Shown piece after piece: positions 35,395 through 45,550 of a DNA stretch of 64,000 bases (position 1 is its first letter; each line of letters starts with the position of its first letter). The notes beneath the pieces are model-generated. The model searched no databases and was not told where the DNA came from. It worked only from the letters and a program-made list of their open reading frames with translations. Both the position numbers and the translations under genes were made by a program. The stretch covers positions 16,685 to 80,684 of the forward strand of contig CAJOHO010000002.1 of assembly GCA_905234555.1 (NCBI GenBank), read 5' to 3'. This DNA comes from an uncultured Bacteroidaceae bacterium. Lineage in GTDB: Bacteria; Bacteroidota; Bacteroidia; Bacteroidales; Bacteroidaceae.

Positions 35395-36278
35395 TTAAGC
35401 AAACATTGATGTTTACGTCTCCTGTATCTTTGTCTTTGAAGGACCATCAAATCGTCATCACATTCAAGGACAATAAGGATTCTGTAACCCGCCCGATAGA
35501 AGATATCGGCTTCGTTGTCATAGAAAATCCGCAAGTAAGCATATCCGTGCCATTGCTCAATGAATTGGCTGATAACAACGTGTCTGTTATCTTCTGCGAC
35601 AAAAAGCAGATGCCCCGAACAATGCTGATGACGCTGGAAGGCAACACTACTCAGCAGGAAAGCTACAAGTACCAAATGGAAGCTTCTGCTCCTTTGAAGA
35701 AGAACGTCTGGAAACAATTGGTGGAATGCAAAATCAGGAATCAGGCTCTTTTGTTGAATTCATTAGGAAAAAACGGTGATGCATTGAAACCTTATTATAT
35801 GAATGTGAAGTCAGGTGATACCGATAATCGAGAAGGAGCTGCTGCGCGGGAATACTGGAGCAGAATATTTTACGATGGTTTCAAAAGAGAACGGGAAGGG
35901 GAGTCGCCAAATAACCTGCTGAACTATGGTTATACTATTCTAAGAGCAGCAGTTGCTCGTGCATTGATTGGCTCTGGGCTTTATCCAGCCTTTGGTGTGT
36001 TTCATCGTAACCGTTATAATGCATTCCCGTTAGCTGATGATGTAATGGAACCATATCGGCCTTTCGTTGATGAAATTGTGTATCATTTATATTACGATGG
36101 GGCTGTCAGCGAGCTGGACAGTCAGTCGAAAGGAAAACTCTTGAGGGTGTTGTTCTCAGACGTGAGAATGGGAAAAGTAACACGTCCCTTGGAGAATGCG
36201 CTGTCATTGACCACAGCGTCACTACTGAGGATGTATAAGGGAGAAACAGATAAATTGTCATTGCCTATGATAACATGA
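35391..36278 (+). CDS. cas1: CRISPR-associated integrase Cas1 (type II)
   Basis: 295 aa. N-terminal beta-sandwich (residues 1-100) then helical catalytic domain with the metal-binding triad: Glu in GAAAREYW near 153, His in FGVFHRNRYNAF near 205 and Glu/Asp in DDVMEPYRPFVD near 218. It integrates spacers at the leader-proximal repeat with Cas2. ATGA overlaps join it to cas9 (upstream) and cas2 (downstream), indicating one operon. Confidence 0.96.
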   Translation: MIKQTLMFTSPVSLSLKDHQIVITFKDNKDSVTRPIEDIGFVVIENPQVSISVPLLNELADNNVSVIFCDKKQMPRTMLMTLEGNTTQQESYKYQMEASAPLKKNVWKQLVECKIRNQALLLNSLGKNGDALKPYYMNVKSGDTDNREGAAAREYWSRIFYDGFKREREGESPNNLLNYGYTILRAAVARALIGSGLYPAFGVFHRNRYNAFPLADDVMEPYRPFVDEIVYHLYYDGAVSELDSQSKGKLLRVLFSDVRMGKVTRPLENALSLTTASLLRMYKGETDKLSLPMIT

Positions 36279-36616
36279 GTGAAGTCCGATTAAATGCATA
36301 TCATATTATGTGGCTGTTTGTCTTCTTCGATTTGCCTGTCGTAACACAGAAAGAACGTAAGATAGCTGCGCTCTTTAGGAAAAATCTGATGAAGGACGGC
36401 TTTGTGATGTTGCAATATTCGGTTTATATTCGTCATTGTGCATCATACGAGAGTCAAATGGTACACATAAAACGAATTAAAGCCATTGCGCCAGAAACAG
36501 GTATGGTAAGTATATTGAGTGTGACAGATAAGCAATATGGTGATATCGTGAACTTTTGGGGAAAGGAAAAAAAGAAAAAAGTGCCGACGGAGCCTTTACA
36601 GTTAGAATTTTTTTAG
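36275..36616 (+). CDS. cas2: CRISPR-associated protein Cas2
   Basis: 113 aa ferredoxin-like fold. The FFDLPV segment (residues 17-22) holds the conserved Asp of the first beta strand, followed by the RKIAALFRKNLMKDGF helix and VMLQYSVYIRHC strand. It bridges Cas1 dimers during spacer capture. The start overlaps the cas1 stop. No csn2 or cas4 gene follows, which defines subtype II-C. Confidence 0.95.
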   Translation: MSEVRLNAYHIMWLFVFFDLPVVTQKERKIAALFRKNLMKDGFVMLQYSVYIRHCASYESQMVHIKRIKAIAPETGMVSILSVTDKQYGDIVNFWGKEKKKKVPTEPLQLEFF

Positions 36617-36708
36617 TACATTTGCAAACAGAAATCCACATCAGATGCCACTTCTTAGACAAGAAAAAGCATATAACTGCTTGTAATATAGGATAATAAT
36701 CAACCTAT
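36617..36708 (+). promoter_or_regulatory. CRISPR leader with promoter
   Basis: TACATTTGC (36617-36625) immediately follows the cas2 stop codon and matches the -7 consensus; TTTA at 36595-36598 is a plausible -33. The rest of the 92-base leader is AT-rich with short inverted AAGCA/TGCTT words. It should drive pre-crRNA in the same direction as the cas genes, which fits the crRNA polarity implied by the tracrRNA. Confidence 0.75.
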
Positions 36709-38455
36709 GTTGTGGTTTGATGTAGGAATAGAGAGATAAACAACACTTCACCAGACGGGGATTCGCCTTGAAGGTTGTGGTTTGATGTAGGAATAGAGAG
36801 ATAAACAACCCCTGCCCGCTCCGAGAGTTGTTCCTGTGTGTTGTGGTTTGATGTAGGAATAGAGAGATAAACAACCCCATCACGCGCTTCACCATTGCGC
36901 CCAGCGTTGTGGTTTGATGTAGGAATAGAGAGATAAACAACAGGCGTGCATCCTGAGCATCCGCAAGCACGGTTGTGGTTTGATGTAGGAATAGAGAGAT
37001 AAACAACGCCGGGCCACTACGACGCGCAAGGGCAGTAGTTGTGGTTTGATGTAGGAATAGAGAGATAAACAACATGTTTCCAGAAGGTTACACCGTTAAT
37101 TCAGTTGTGGTTTGATGTAGGAATAGAGAGATAAACAACTGGACGAACCAAACAATTCAATCCAGCGGCGTTGTGGTTTGATGTAGGAATAGAGAGATAA
37201 ACAACGACGGATGATGATCCTGACTGGCAGGCTCGTTGTGGTTTGATGTAGGAATAGAGAGATAAACAACTTGCGGCCACGGAATGAAAGTGGATATTCC
37301 GTTGTGGTTTGATGTAGGAATAGAGAGATAAACAACCAATCACTGGTATGTGGGGTGTACGTTTCGTTGTGGTTTGATGTAGGAATAGAGAGATAAACAA
37401 CGCTGGCCTGCGAAGGTCGGCGGCTCTTTTTGTTGTGGTTTGATGTAGGAATAGAGAGATAAACAACCTACAGCGGCTGCAGGTCCAATCGTTGAAGGTT
37501 GTGGTTTGATGTAGGAATAGAGAGATAAACAACATTTCAAGTCAATGCCCTATCCCGACGGCTGTTGTGGTTTGATGTAGGAATAGAGAGATAAACAACC
37601 GGCGCAGGGTGAGCAGGTCGCGGGCGAGCGTTGTGGTTTGATGTAGGAATAGAGAGATAAACAACGCTGGAGCACGCTGAAGATGAACCATTCCTGTTGT
37701 GGTTTGATGTAGGAATAGAGAGATAAACAACTCATCATCGGTGAGGAGAAGCCGGCGCAGGTTGTGGTTTGATGTAGGAATAGAGAGATAAACAACCATC
37801 AAAGACCGCCACGTTGAGCCGAGTGCGTTGTGGTTTGATGTAGGAATAGAGAGATAAACAACTGACCGCCACCTCCGAACAAATCCCCTGAAGTTGTGGT
37901 TTGATGTAGGAATAGAGAGATAAACAACGGAGAACGGCGACGAGCCGATGGCCAGCGCGTTGTGGTTTGATGTAGGAATAGAGAGATAAACAACCATCAC
38001 ATCCGCAGGGTGGCAGAAGTATTGGTTGTGGTTTGATGTAGGAATAGAGAGATAAACAACTTCATGCTGCCTCTCAACCGTGAGGCCATCGTTGTGGTTT
38101 GATGTAGGAATAGAGAGATAAACAACCTGCTCTAGATGTTGTCGCAAACTGCTATCGTTGTGGTTTGATGTAGGAATAGAGAGATAAACAACGTATTGGC
38201 AGTACCTACCAGACCGCCAAGTGTTGTGGTTTGATGTAGGAATAGAGAGATAAACAACTTCGGGGTTTATCGCCACCTTATCCTTAATGTTGTGGTTTGA
38301 TGTAGGAATAGAGAGATAAACAACATATCGTAATGAACCCGCCCTTCTCTCATGTTGTGGTTTGATGTAGGAATAGAGAGATAAACAACTCAACACCAAG
38401 CGCATTGTAATGTTCTACCGTTGTGGTTTGATGTAGGAATAGAGAGATAAACAAC
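36709..38455 (+). CRISPR. CRISPR array, 27 repeats and 26 spacers, type II-C
   Basis: 36-bp repeat beginning GTTGTGGTTTGATGTAGG and ending AGAGAGATAAACAAC. Repeat starts occur at 36709, 36774, 36840 and then nearly every 66 bases to the last at 38420. Spacers are 30 bases, with a few of 29 (for example 36745-36773, 37206-37234, 37337-37365). All repeats read as identical, including the last, so no terminal decay is seen. All spacers differ from one another and most look GC-richer than the local DNA, suggesting foreign origin. The first 20 bases of the repeat pair with the tracrRNA anti-repeat. Confidence 0.98.
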
Positions 38456-38569
38456 GAATCAGCCACTGCCGATTATGACAGGTACCAGGTCCTTATCATA
38501 ACCAAATTTTTGGAGGAAAAAGTAGAGGAGGCCGCAGCTGTGCAGCCTAACGTATCAATTTGCTTGCTC

Positions 38570-39694
38570 CTACTTCATGCTTCGTTGATACCAAATCTTA
38601 AATACAGGATCTTCTAGATAGACTGTGTCTTTATCGAAGTCTATCATTTCTTTGTCCTGCAATGCTGATTTAATGCGTGAGATGTTCGATTTGCTGCCAA
38701 GGTTGTAAGCCTCAAGGATGGCCTTGCTGCCAAAGTCTGAACTTACACCATCACATAACGCACGAATAAAGTTCAACTGATAGCCTGTTAATCCCTTCAA
38801 TTGCTCTTCAAAAAGGGCGGAACACTGGGCCAGCAGGGCATCAACACCACGACAGAAATCTTCTTCAGTAGTCGTTTGCTCCGTCTCCGCCAATACATTC
38901 CAGGCAAGTTGCTGCACATAAGAGGAATTATCCTCCACCGTCTCACAAATTCTCTTTGCAAGACTCTCGGGGATTTGCTTTCCCTGACGCTCGAATCTGG
39001 AACAGATGAAGGGTACCCAGTCTGCTGTTGGTATCTTGTCTAAAAACATCATCTCGCCAAACTGAAAGAATGGCATCCTGCGATTCTGGAAAAGGTTGGT
39101 CATCAGGTGTTTCTTGCTGCCGAAAAGACAATACGACACATTGCGCTGATGTTGCCAAATTCCACGCAGGCGTTTCTGAATGGTCAGCGTATCAGGCATC
39201 TCACCAATCTGCTGAAATTCATCAATGCAAACGACGATATGAACTCCTTGTGCCTGACCTATCATCTCTGGCAACTGCAGGATTTCCTCTGGCTGATAAT
39301 TCTGTGGCGTAATTCCCAAAGATAGCGAGAACTCAGACATCGGCTCTGGCGAGAAAGCAATCTTAGGTGTCAGTCTGATTAGGAATCTCTTAACGTTCTC
39401 TAGCACCTGTTCGGTCTTGGTGGCAGTCTGTTTCAACAGCTCGGTGGCAAAGCGATTGTAGAAATCATACTCACTACGACAGTCGTAGATGTCCATAAAC
39501 ACCATCTTAATCTTCGGATCGGTCATTTCCTTCATGACTTTTCGCACGATAGAACTCTTTCCAATTCGTCGAGGCGATACAAGGATGACATTGATGCCAT
39601 TCTCCAAATTCATCTTCAGTCGTTTGGTCTCTTTTACTCTGTCCGTGAAGTTTTCGCCCTCAACAGACATACCATAAACAAATGCCTTTTCCAT
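38570..39694 (-). CDS. AAA-type ATPase with C-terminal winged helix
   Basis: 374 aa from ATG 39694 (the track's earlier start lies upstream of a promoter and is rejected). Walker A SPRRIGKSSI near residue 38-47, Walker B VVCIDEFQQI near 148, and an arginine-rich sensor region. The C-terminal 100 residues (LKGLTGYQLNFIRALCDGVSSDFGS, then SRIKSALQDKEMI) form a winged helix. It resembles the archaeal-type ATPase family (PF01637-like), whose biological role is unclear. It converges on the 3' end of the CRISPR array. The promoter contains a 33-bp palindrome, suggesting self-regulation. Confidence 0.8.
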   Translation of the reverse strand: MEKAFVYGMSVEGENFTDRVKETKRLKMNLENGINVILVSPRRIGKSSIVRKVMKEMTDPKIKMVFMDIYDCRSEYDFYNRFATELLKQTATKTEQVLENVKRFLIRLTPKIAFSPEPMSEFSLSLGITPQNYQPEEILQLPEMIGQAQGVHIVVCIDEFQQIGEMPDTLTIQKRLRGIWQHQRNVSYCLFGSKKHLMTNLFQNRRMPFFQFGEMMFLDKIPTADWVPFICSRFERQGKQIPESLAKRICETVEDNSSYVQQLAWNVLAETEQTTTEEDFCRGVDALLAQCSALFEEQLKGLTGYQLNFIRALCDGVSSDFGSKAILEAYNLGSKSNISRIKSALQDKEMIDFDKDTVYLEDPVFKIWYQRSMK

Positions 39695-39715
39695 ATCAAT
39701 TCGATTCTTTTGGGT

Positions 39716-39772
39716 GCAAATATAAGCAAAAAAACTGAAGTACACAAATTTGTGGACCACAATTTTGTGTAC
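39716..39772 (-). promoter_or_regulatory. ATPase promoter with 33-bp palindromic operator
   Basis: Minus-strand -7 box TATATTTGC (39716-39724) with TTTG (39745-39748), spaced 20. The -33 box lies inside an inverted repeat, 39740-39772: GTACACAAATTTGTGG, one central base, CCACAATTTTGTGTAC (one mismatch in 16 bp). A protein bound there would block the promoter. Confidence 0.8.
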
Positions 39773-39811
39773 CAACGTATTTTTGTTGTTTTTTCTCCTA
39801 TGTTGTTATAC

Positions 39812-39870
39812 TGTTGACTGACGTCTTCTTCCTTCGCACCTCGGCCATTCAAGCATGCTTGATGGCTCCG
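39812..39870 (-). repeat. Palindromic intergenic repeat, copy D
   Basis: Minus strand reads GGAGCCATCAAGC-AT-GCTTGAATGGCC, then CGAGGTGCGAAGGAAGAAGAC and GTCAAC. Same core and spacing as copies A-C. Confidence 0.55.
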
Positions 39871-39891
39871 TCAGTTATTCTAAGAACGAAG

Positions 39892-39928
39892 CAGGCGCAT
39901 CGCCTGAATTGAGCAAGCGATGCGCCTG
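39892..39928. terminator. 12-bp perfect hairpin after the GH51 gene
   Basis: CAGGCGCATCGC and GCGATGCGCCTG with a 13-base loop, 21 bases past the GH51 stop. It has no T-run, so it may be a factor-dependent terminator or an mRNA 3' stabiliser. Confidence 0.55.
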
Positions 39929-39948
39929 AATGGAGCTGACGATATGTC

Positions 39949-41538
39949 TTACTTGATGTTGAGCACGATGATGGACTTGGCGGGAACCTTGACGGTAAGC
40001 ACGCCGTTCTTCAGCTTGGCATCCTTGTAGTCACGCGGAGCAACGACTGCGGGGTGTGCAAAGTCGTTGAAGTCTGCCACGTTGGCCGAGGTCAGGATGC
40101 GGCCGCTGACCTGCTTGGCCGTGAAGCCGTCGATGCGGAAGTCGATGGTCTGGTCCTTGTCGAGGCTGACGTTGGTAACGGCCAGCACGATGCTGCCGTC
40201 CTGCGTCTTGGCTGCCGAGGCAGAGAGCATGGGGCAGGGGCGGTAGCCCTCGTCCATAGCCTTCTTCTTCACCTTGTAGTAGCCCCTGCTCACGGCCATC
40301 ACTTCACTCTCGAGGTCAACGGGCAGATAGGTGGCCTCCTGGAACGGGGTGTACATCTCGAACACGTGGTAGGTCGGTGTGAGTACCATGTGACCGGTGC
40401 CTTCCTGGTCGGTGAGTATCATGGACTGCAGGACGTTGACAATCTGTGCGATGTTGGCCATCTTCACGCGGTCGGTGTACTTATGGAACACGTTGAGGCT
40501 CAGCGAGGCAACGAAGGCATCGCGCAGGGCGTTCTGCTGATAGAGGTGGCCGGCAATGGTGCCAGGCTCCTCGTCCCACCAGGTGCCCCACTCATCGACG
40601 AGCAGTCCTACCTTGCCCTCGGGGTCTTTCTCGTCCATGATGGCCTTGTGTTTCTTGATGACCTCCTCAATCTCCAGACACTTGCCCAGCGCCCAGTAGT
40701 ACTGGTCGTTGTCGAACTGGGTGGCAGAGCCCTTCGGGCCTTCCCATCCGGAGCAGGTGTAGTAGTGCAGGGAGATGCCCTGCATGCGGTTGCCCACCTT
40801 GTCCATCAGCACCTTAGTCCAGTCGTAGTCGTAGTCGCTGGCTCCCGAGGCTATGCGGTAGAGCTTGTTGCCCGTGTAGTCGCGCAGGTAGGTGTTGAAC
40901 TTGCGGAACTCGTCGCTGTAGTACTCGGGTGTCATGTTGCCGCCGCAGCCCCAGGCCTCGTTGCCGATGCCGAAGTACTTGACGTGCCAGGCCTTGTCGC
41001 GGCCGTTCTGGCGGCGCAGGCGTGCCATGGGCGTGTCGCCGTCGGAGGTCATGTACTCCACCCACTGGGCCATCTCCTTGACGGTGCCGGAGCCGACGTT
41101 GCCGCTGATGTACGGCTCACAGCCCAGCATCTCGCAGAGGTTCAGGAACTCGTGGGTACCGAAGGAGTTGTCCTCGATGGTACCGCCCCAGTTGTTGTTA
41201 CGCAGGGAGGGACGCTGGCTTTTGGGACCGATGCCGTCCATCCAGTGATAGTCGTCGGCGAAGCAGCCGCCCGGCCAACGGAGCACGGGAACCTTCAGGG
41301 CCTTCAGGGCCTCGAACACGTCCTTGCGGTAGCCGTTGATATTGGGGATGGGGGAGTCTTCGCCTACCCACAGACCGCCGTAGATGCAGCTTCCGAGGTG
41401 TTCGGAGAACTGGCCGTATATCTCGCGGTTGATCTTGGCACCTGCCTTGTCGGCATGAATGGTTGCGGGGATGTTGTCAGCGGCATTTGCCGTGAAGGCA
41501 AAAGCTGCCATTGTGATGGAAATAAATAATGTTTTCAT
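39949..41538 (-). CDS. Secreted alpha-L-arabinofuranosidase, GH51
   Basis: 529 aa. Signal peptide (1-19, ending ANAA). The (beta/alpha)8 barrel shows the GH51 motifs [15 protein letters not shown] near 87, catalytic acid/base Glu in GIGNEAWG near 195 and nucleophile Glu in [12 protein letters not shown] near 320; a C-terminal beta domain follows. It cleaves terminal alpha-L-arabinofuranosyl residues from arabinan or arabinoxylan, in the periplasm or at the surface. It is the last gene of the ara operon, 6 bases after araB, so the cell liberates and uses arabinose as one unit. Confidence 0.95.
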   Translation of the reverse strand: MKTLFISITMAAFAFTANAADNIPATIHADKAGAKINREIYGQFSEHLGSCIYGGLWVGEDSPIPNINGYRKDVFEALKALKVPVLRWPGGCFADDYHWMDGIGPKSQRPSLRNNNWGGTIEDNSFGTHEFLNLCEMLGCEPYISGNVGSGTVKEMAQWVEYMTSDGDTPMARLRRQNGRDKAWHVKYFGIGNEAWGCGGNMTPEYYSDEFRKFNTYLRDYTGNKLYRIASGASDYDYDWTKVLMDKVGNRMQGISLHYYTCSGWEGPKGSATQFDNDQYYWALGKCLEIEEVIKKHKAIMDEKDPEGKVGLLVDEWGTWWDEEPGTIAGHLYQQNALRDAFVASLSLNVFHKYTDRVKMANIAQIVNVLQSMILTDQEGTGHMVLTPTYHVFEMYTPFQEATYLPVDLESEVMAVSRGYYKVKKKAMDEGYRPCPMLSASAAKTQDGSIVLAVTNVSLDKDQTIDFRIDGFTAKQVSGRILTSANVADFNDFAHPAVVAPRDYKDAKLKNGVLTVKVPAKSIIVLNIK

Positions 41539-41544
41539 AATTGA

Positions 41545-43128
41545 TTACTTGTTCTCCACTGCAGCCTGTTCGATGGGCAGACAGCGCTTGTAGTTCTCGA
41601 TGTATTTCTCGAAGCCGACGACGTCGTCGGCTGTGGGAGCGACAGAGACACCCGTGTTGCCTGCGAAGACGACATCCTCCAAGTAGTCGGCAAGGTTCTT
41701 TCCCTTATTATTAATAAGGTATCCTGCCAGCAGGGCGATACCCCATGCACCACCTTCGCCTGCCGTCTCCATGACGGAGATGGGCGAGTTGAGGGCTGCT
41801 GCCAGCATGCGCTGACCAACGCCGGGCGTCTTGAAGTAGCCACCGTGACCGGTGATGCGGTCCACGCGGATCTTCTCCTCCTTGAACAGGATGTCGTTAC
41901 CAATCTTCAGCACGCCGATGGCACCATAGAGGTGGGCACGCATGAAGTTGGCGAGGTTGAACTTGTCGTTGGCAGAGCGAACGAACATGGGACGGCCCTC
42001 GGCCAGACCTGTGACGGGTTCACCTGACACATAGTTGTAGGCCATCAGGCCGCCGCAGTCGGTGTCACCCTCAAGGGCCTTGTTGAAGAGCTTGCCGTAG
42101 AGCTCGTTCATGTCAATGGGAACACCCAGCAGCTGCTGGTACTCCTTGAACAGACCCACCCAGGCGTTGATGTCTGAGGTGCAGTTGTTGCAATGTACCA
42201 TTGCCACGAGGCTTCCGTCGGGAGTGGTGACCATGTCGAGCATTTCGTAAGGCTTGCTCAGGTCTTTCTCCAGCACAATCATGGAGAAGGAAGAAGTACC
42301 GGCGCTGACGTTACCTGTGCGCTGGCGAACGGCGTTGGTGGCAACCATACCTGTACCTGCGTCGCCTTCTGGAGGACAAACAGGAATACCTGGTTTCAAG
42401 TGGCCACTGACGTCGAGTTTCAGAGCGCCTTCAGGAGTAAGGAAACCTGCGTTCTCACCTGCGTTGAGTGACTTTGGCAGGATGTCGAGCAGCTTGTATG
42501 GCATACCCTTTGCTTCCAGCAGCTTGTCGAACTTCTCTACCATCGTGGCATCGTAAGTCTTGGTCTTGGGATCTACAGGAATCATACCTGAAGCATCGCC
42601 TACGCCGAGCACTTTCTGACCAGTCACCTGCCAATGAACATAACCGGCGAGGGTGGTGAGGAAGTCGATGTCCTTCACATGTTCTTCGTTGTCGAGAATG
42701 GCTTGATAGATGTGGCTGATGCTCCAACGGAGAGGGATGTTGTAGTTGAAGAGTTCGCTGAGTTCGGCAGCAGCTTTGCCAGTGTTGGTGTTACGCCAGG
42801 TGCGGAAAGGAACGAGAATGTCGTTGCCTTTGAACGGCATGTAACCGTGCATCATAGCGCTGAAGCCAATGGCAGCGAGTGTTTCGATTTCCACTTCGTA
42901 CTGCTGAAGCACGTTCTTGCGAAGGTCGGCATAGCAGTCCTGGAGTCCGTACCAGATGGCTTCGGTGCTGTAGGTCCAAAGTCCGTCAACGAGCTGGTTT
43001 TCCCAAGTGTGGCTACCTTGAGCGATGGGCTTGTTCTCCTGATCGATGAGAACAGCCTTGATGCGGGTAGAGCCAAACTCGATACCGAGAATGGCTTTAC
43101 CTGCTTCAATTGTCTGTTTTGCTGTCAT
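41545..43128 (-). CDS. araB: L-ribulokinase-like FGGY kinase
   Basis: 527 aa FGGY sugar kinase. N-terminal phosphate motif [17 protein letters not shown] (residues 13-29) and the C-terminal FGGY ATPase half ([20 protein letters not shown], then [17 protein letters not shown]). It is called a ribulokinase from the operon: araA lies 4 bases upstream in the same direction. FGGY substrate specificity cannot be read by eye; a xylulokinase is the alternative. It phosphorylates L-ribulose to L-ribulose 5-phosphate for AraD. Confidence 0.88.
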   Translation of the reverse strand: MTAKQTIEAGKAILGIEFGSTRIKAVLIDQENKPIAQGSHTWENQLVDGLWTYSTEAIWYGLQDCYADLRKNVLQQYEVEIETLAAIGFSAMMHGYMPFKGNDILVPFRTWRNTNTGKAAAELSELFNYNIPLRWSISHIYQAILDNEEHVKDIDFLTTLAGYVHWQVTGQKVLGVGDASGMIPVDPKTKTYDATMVEKFDKLLEAKGMPYKLLDILPKSLNAGENAGFLTPEGALKLDVSGHLKPGIPVCPPEGDAGTGMVATNAVRQRTGNVSAGTSSFSMIVLEKDLSKPYEMLDMVTTPDGSLVAMVHCNNCTSDINAWVGLFKEYQQLLGVPIDMNELYGKLFNKALEGDTDCGGLMAYNYVSGEPVTGLAEGRPMFVRSANDKFNLANFMRAHLYGAIGVLKIGNDILFKEEKIRVDRITGHGGYFKTPGVGQRMLAAALNSPISVMETAGEGGAWGIALLAGYLINNKGKNLADYLEDVVFAGNTGVSVAPTADDVVGFEKYIENYKRCLPIEQAAVENK

Positions 43129-43132
43129 AGGA

Positions 43133-44671
43133 TTACTTCAGTGCTTTGTTCAACATGAAATAAACTTCGTTGTTGCGGAGGGTCTGCTTGAATTCGCTGA
43201 TGTTCGTGTTCTTGTTGATCTTCACGTACTCGATACCTGCCATTTCTGCGAAATCCTCCCAATACTCTTCATTGATGTCATAGGAGAATGCGCTGTGGTG
43301 AGTACCACCGGCGAGAATCCATGCAGCAGCACCGATTTCGAATGTGGGCTGTGGAATCCAGAGTGCGGAAGCAACAGGAAGATGTGGCATGGGCTTTGGC
43401 TCGATGCACTCTACTTCCTGAGAGATGAGGCGGAAGCGGTTGCCGAGGTCAACAACTGTAGCCTTGATACCACGACCGGTCTTCGATGTGAACACGAGGC
43501 GGGCAGTCTGCTGCTTGCGGATACCGATGCCGAGGAAGTGAACTTCGAGCTTTGGCTTATCGACAGCAATCATCGGGCAGATTTCGAGCATGTGGCTCTG
43601 GAGGCAAGAGCTGCGGTTGCCTGCGAAGTTGAGGGTGTAGTCCTCGAGGAATGAGCAACCGATAGGCATACCCTGCTGGATAACCCAGAGTGTGCGATAG
43701 AGACAAGCAGTTTTCCAGTCGCCTTCTGCACCGAAACCGTAACCTTCTTCCATCAGACGCTGAGAAGCGAGACCTGGAATCTGGTCGAAACCAACGAAGT
43801 TAGGATCGTCGATGTCGGCATCGCCGAGGTCGTCGAAGTTAGTGGTGAACGCAGTTGCACCCTCGTCCTTCAGTACGCGACGGAGAGCGATTTCAGCCTT
43901 AGCTGCGTTGTGAACCTTCTCCCAGTAAACTTCTTCGCCGCTCTCGTCAATCTTGATGGTGTAGAGTTTCTTGTACTCTTCAACGAGTTCGTCGGCTTCT
44001 GCGTCAGTCACCTTCTTGAAGTACTCCATGAGGCAGCTTACTGGGTAGTAATCTACGTGGTAGCCCAGACGCTGCTCAAATTCTACGCGGTCGCCGTCGG
44101 TTACAGCCACGTTGTTCATGTTCATACCGAACATCAAGCAACGAACATTGTGAGCGTCAGCAACACCAGCTGCTACACGTGCCCAAACAGCAATCTGCTT
44201 CTGTACAGACTCTTCCTTCCAGTAGCCGCAAACCACCTTGCGAGGAACACGCATGCGAGTGCAGATGTGTCCGAATTCGATGTCTCCGTGAGCACTCTGG
44301 TTGAGGTTCATGAAGTCCATGTCGATGGCATCCCAAGGAATTTCAGCGTTGTACTGAGTGTGGAAGTGGAGGAGTGGCTTCTCCAATGCCTGCAGACCCT
44401 TGATCCACATCTTGGCAGGAGAGAAGGTGTGCATCCAAGTGATGATACCTGCGCACTTCTCGTCGTTGTTGGCTGCCTTCATCACAGCTTCCACCTCGTT
44501 GGAAGAGTTGGCTGTTCCTTTATACACAATCTTGATAGGAATGATGCCGGAGGCGTTGAGACCTTCTACCATTTCCTTAGAGTGAGCGTCAACTGCGATG
44601 ACTGCGTCACCACCATAGAGCAACTGTGCACCAGTTACCCACCAAAGTTCCAAATTTTCAAATGCTTTCAT
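43133..44671 (-). CDS. araA: L-arabinose isomerase
   Basis: 512 aa, close to the usual length of AraA. Typical segments are [13 protein letters not shown] near 11, [16 protein letters not shown] near 75 and the metal-binding His/Glu sites around [11 protein letters not shown] near 350 and [11 protein letters not shown] near 455. It converts L-arabinose to L-ribulose in the cytosol. Cotranscribed with araD (upstream), araB and GH51 (downstream). Confidence 0.96.
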   Translation of the reverse strand: MKAFENLELWWVTGAQLLYGGDAVIAVDAHSKEMVEGLNASGIIPIKIVYKGTANSSNEVEAVMKAANNDEKCAGIITWMHTFSPAKMWIKGLQALEKPLLHFHTQYNAEIPWDAIDMDFMNLNQSAHGDIEFGHICTRMRVPRKVVCGYWKEESVQKQIAVWARVAAGVADAHNVRCLMFGMNMNNVAVTDGDRVEFEQRLGYHVDYYPVSCLMEYFKKVTDAEADELVEEYKKLYTIKIDESGEEVYWEKVHNAAKAEIALRRVLKDEGATAFTTNFDDLGDADIDDPNFVGFDQIPGLASQRLMEEGYGFGAEGDWKTACLYRTLWVIQQGMPIGCSFLEDYTLNFAGNRSSCLQSHMLEICPMIAVDKPKLEVHFLGIGIRKQQTARLVFTSKTGRGIKATVVDLGNRFRLISQEVECIEPKPMPHLPVASALWIPQPTFEIGAAAWILAGGTHHSAFSYDINEEYWEDFAEMAGIEYVKINKNTNISEFKQTLRNNEVYFMLNKALK

Positions 44672-44752
44672 TTTTTAATTGATTTTTAGGTGTTTGTAAT
44701 ATGTTTTAATGAATGATGAATTCTTAATTATGAATTGTGAATGATGAATTGA

Positions 44753-45463
44753 TTAATGCTTTTGTCCTTTCTGTCCGTAGTATGCGTTAGGACCATGCTT
44801 GCGGTTATAGTGTTTTTCCACGAGCAGCTGGTTCATGGTGAGGTTGGGATTTACAGAGAAGGCTATGAAAGCCATCTTTGCACATTGTTCCATCACCTTG
44901 GCATTATACACCGCGTTGTCGGGAGATGTTCCCCAAGAGAACGGACCGTGGTTTTTCACGAGAACGGCAGGAGTGTGGTCGGGGTTGATCTTGCGAATGT
45001 TGAGAATTTCATCTACAATCACGTTGCCTGTTTCCAGTTCGTACTGACCTTCCACCTCTTCCTTAGTCATATCGCGCGTGCACGGGATAGCTTTATAGAA
45101 ATAGTCGGCGTGTGTGGTTCCGATGTTCGGAATGTCCTTGCCTGCCTGAGCAAAAGCTGTGGCGTAAGTGGAGTGGGTGTGTACCACACCTTGAATATTT
45201 GGGAAAGCCTTGTAGAGCACGAGGTGAGTGGGTGTGTCGCTCGATGGGTTCAGGTCGCCTTCCACCACCTTTCCTGTTTCCAAATCCACAACAACCATAT
45301 CCGAGGCTTTCATCTCGTCGTAGCTGACACCTGACGGCTTAATTACTACGAGTCCTTTTTCACGGTCGATACCTGAGACGTTTCCCCAGGTGAAAATAAC
45401 CAATCCCTGTTTTACAAGGTCTAAATTAGCCTTGAAAACTTTCTGTTTTAATTCTTCAAGCAT
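44753..45463 (-). CDS. araD: L-ribulose-5-phosphate 4-epimerase
   Basis: 236 aa class II aldolase-type fold. Zinc-binding His in [14 protein letters not shown] near 95 and NHGPF near 165, catalytic region [10 protein letters not shown] near 118. It converts L-ribulose 5-phosphate to D-xylulose 5-phosphate, feeding transketolase and rpe. A hairpin with a T-rich tail sits between the upstream symporter gene and this start, suggesting separate dosage within the operon. Confidence 0.95.
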   Translation of the reverse strand: MLEELKQKVFKANLDLVKQGLVIFTWGNVSGIDREKGLVVIKPSGVSYDEMKASDMVVVDLETGKVVEGDLNPSSDTPTHLVLYKAFPNIQGVVHTHSTYATAFAQAGKDIPNIGTTHADYFYKAIPCTRDMTKEEVEGQYELETGNVIVDEILNIRKINPDHTPAVLVKNHGPFSWGTSPDNAVYNAKVMEQCAKMAFIAFSVNPNLTMNQLLVEKHYNRKHGPNAYYGQKGQKH

Positions 45464-45508
45464 TGTATTTATTTTATGGTAAGAATCTACCTGATGAGTA
45501 AAAAGAAG

Positions 45509-45538
45509 GGTTAGAGGGAAGCTGACTTCCCCCTAACC
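45509..45538 (-). terminator. Intra-operon hairpin between symporter and araD
   Basis: Minus strand: GGTTAGGGGGAAG-TCAG-CTTCCCTCTAACC then CCTTCTTTTTACT. Arms of about 13 bp with a T-rich tail resemble a rho-independent terminator, but transcription must partly continue into araD. It may attenuate araD-araA-araB relative to the transporter. Confidence 0.6.
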
Positions 45539-45550
45539 TGTACGAATCTT

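Noticed and set aside
36641-38405. Minus-strand ORFs with repeated FISLFLHQTTT-like peptides
   Set aside because: Translations of the CRISPR repeat, whose 66-base period keeps frames open; not proteins.
36709-38455. Promoters inside each CRISPR repeat, as in some II-C arrays
   Set aside because: The repeat has a TTTG word but no good TAnnTTTG at the right spacing; the leader promoter is sufficient.
39695-39775. 27-residue N-terminal extension of the AAA ATPase
   Set aside because: It lies across the -7 box and palindrome; MEKAFVYG at 39694 is the natural start.
40054-41529. 491-aa antisense ORF opposite the GH51 gene
   Set aside because: Shadow of a gene with clear GH51 catalytic motifs; no signal or domain in the antisense protein.
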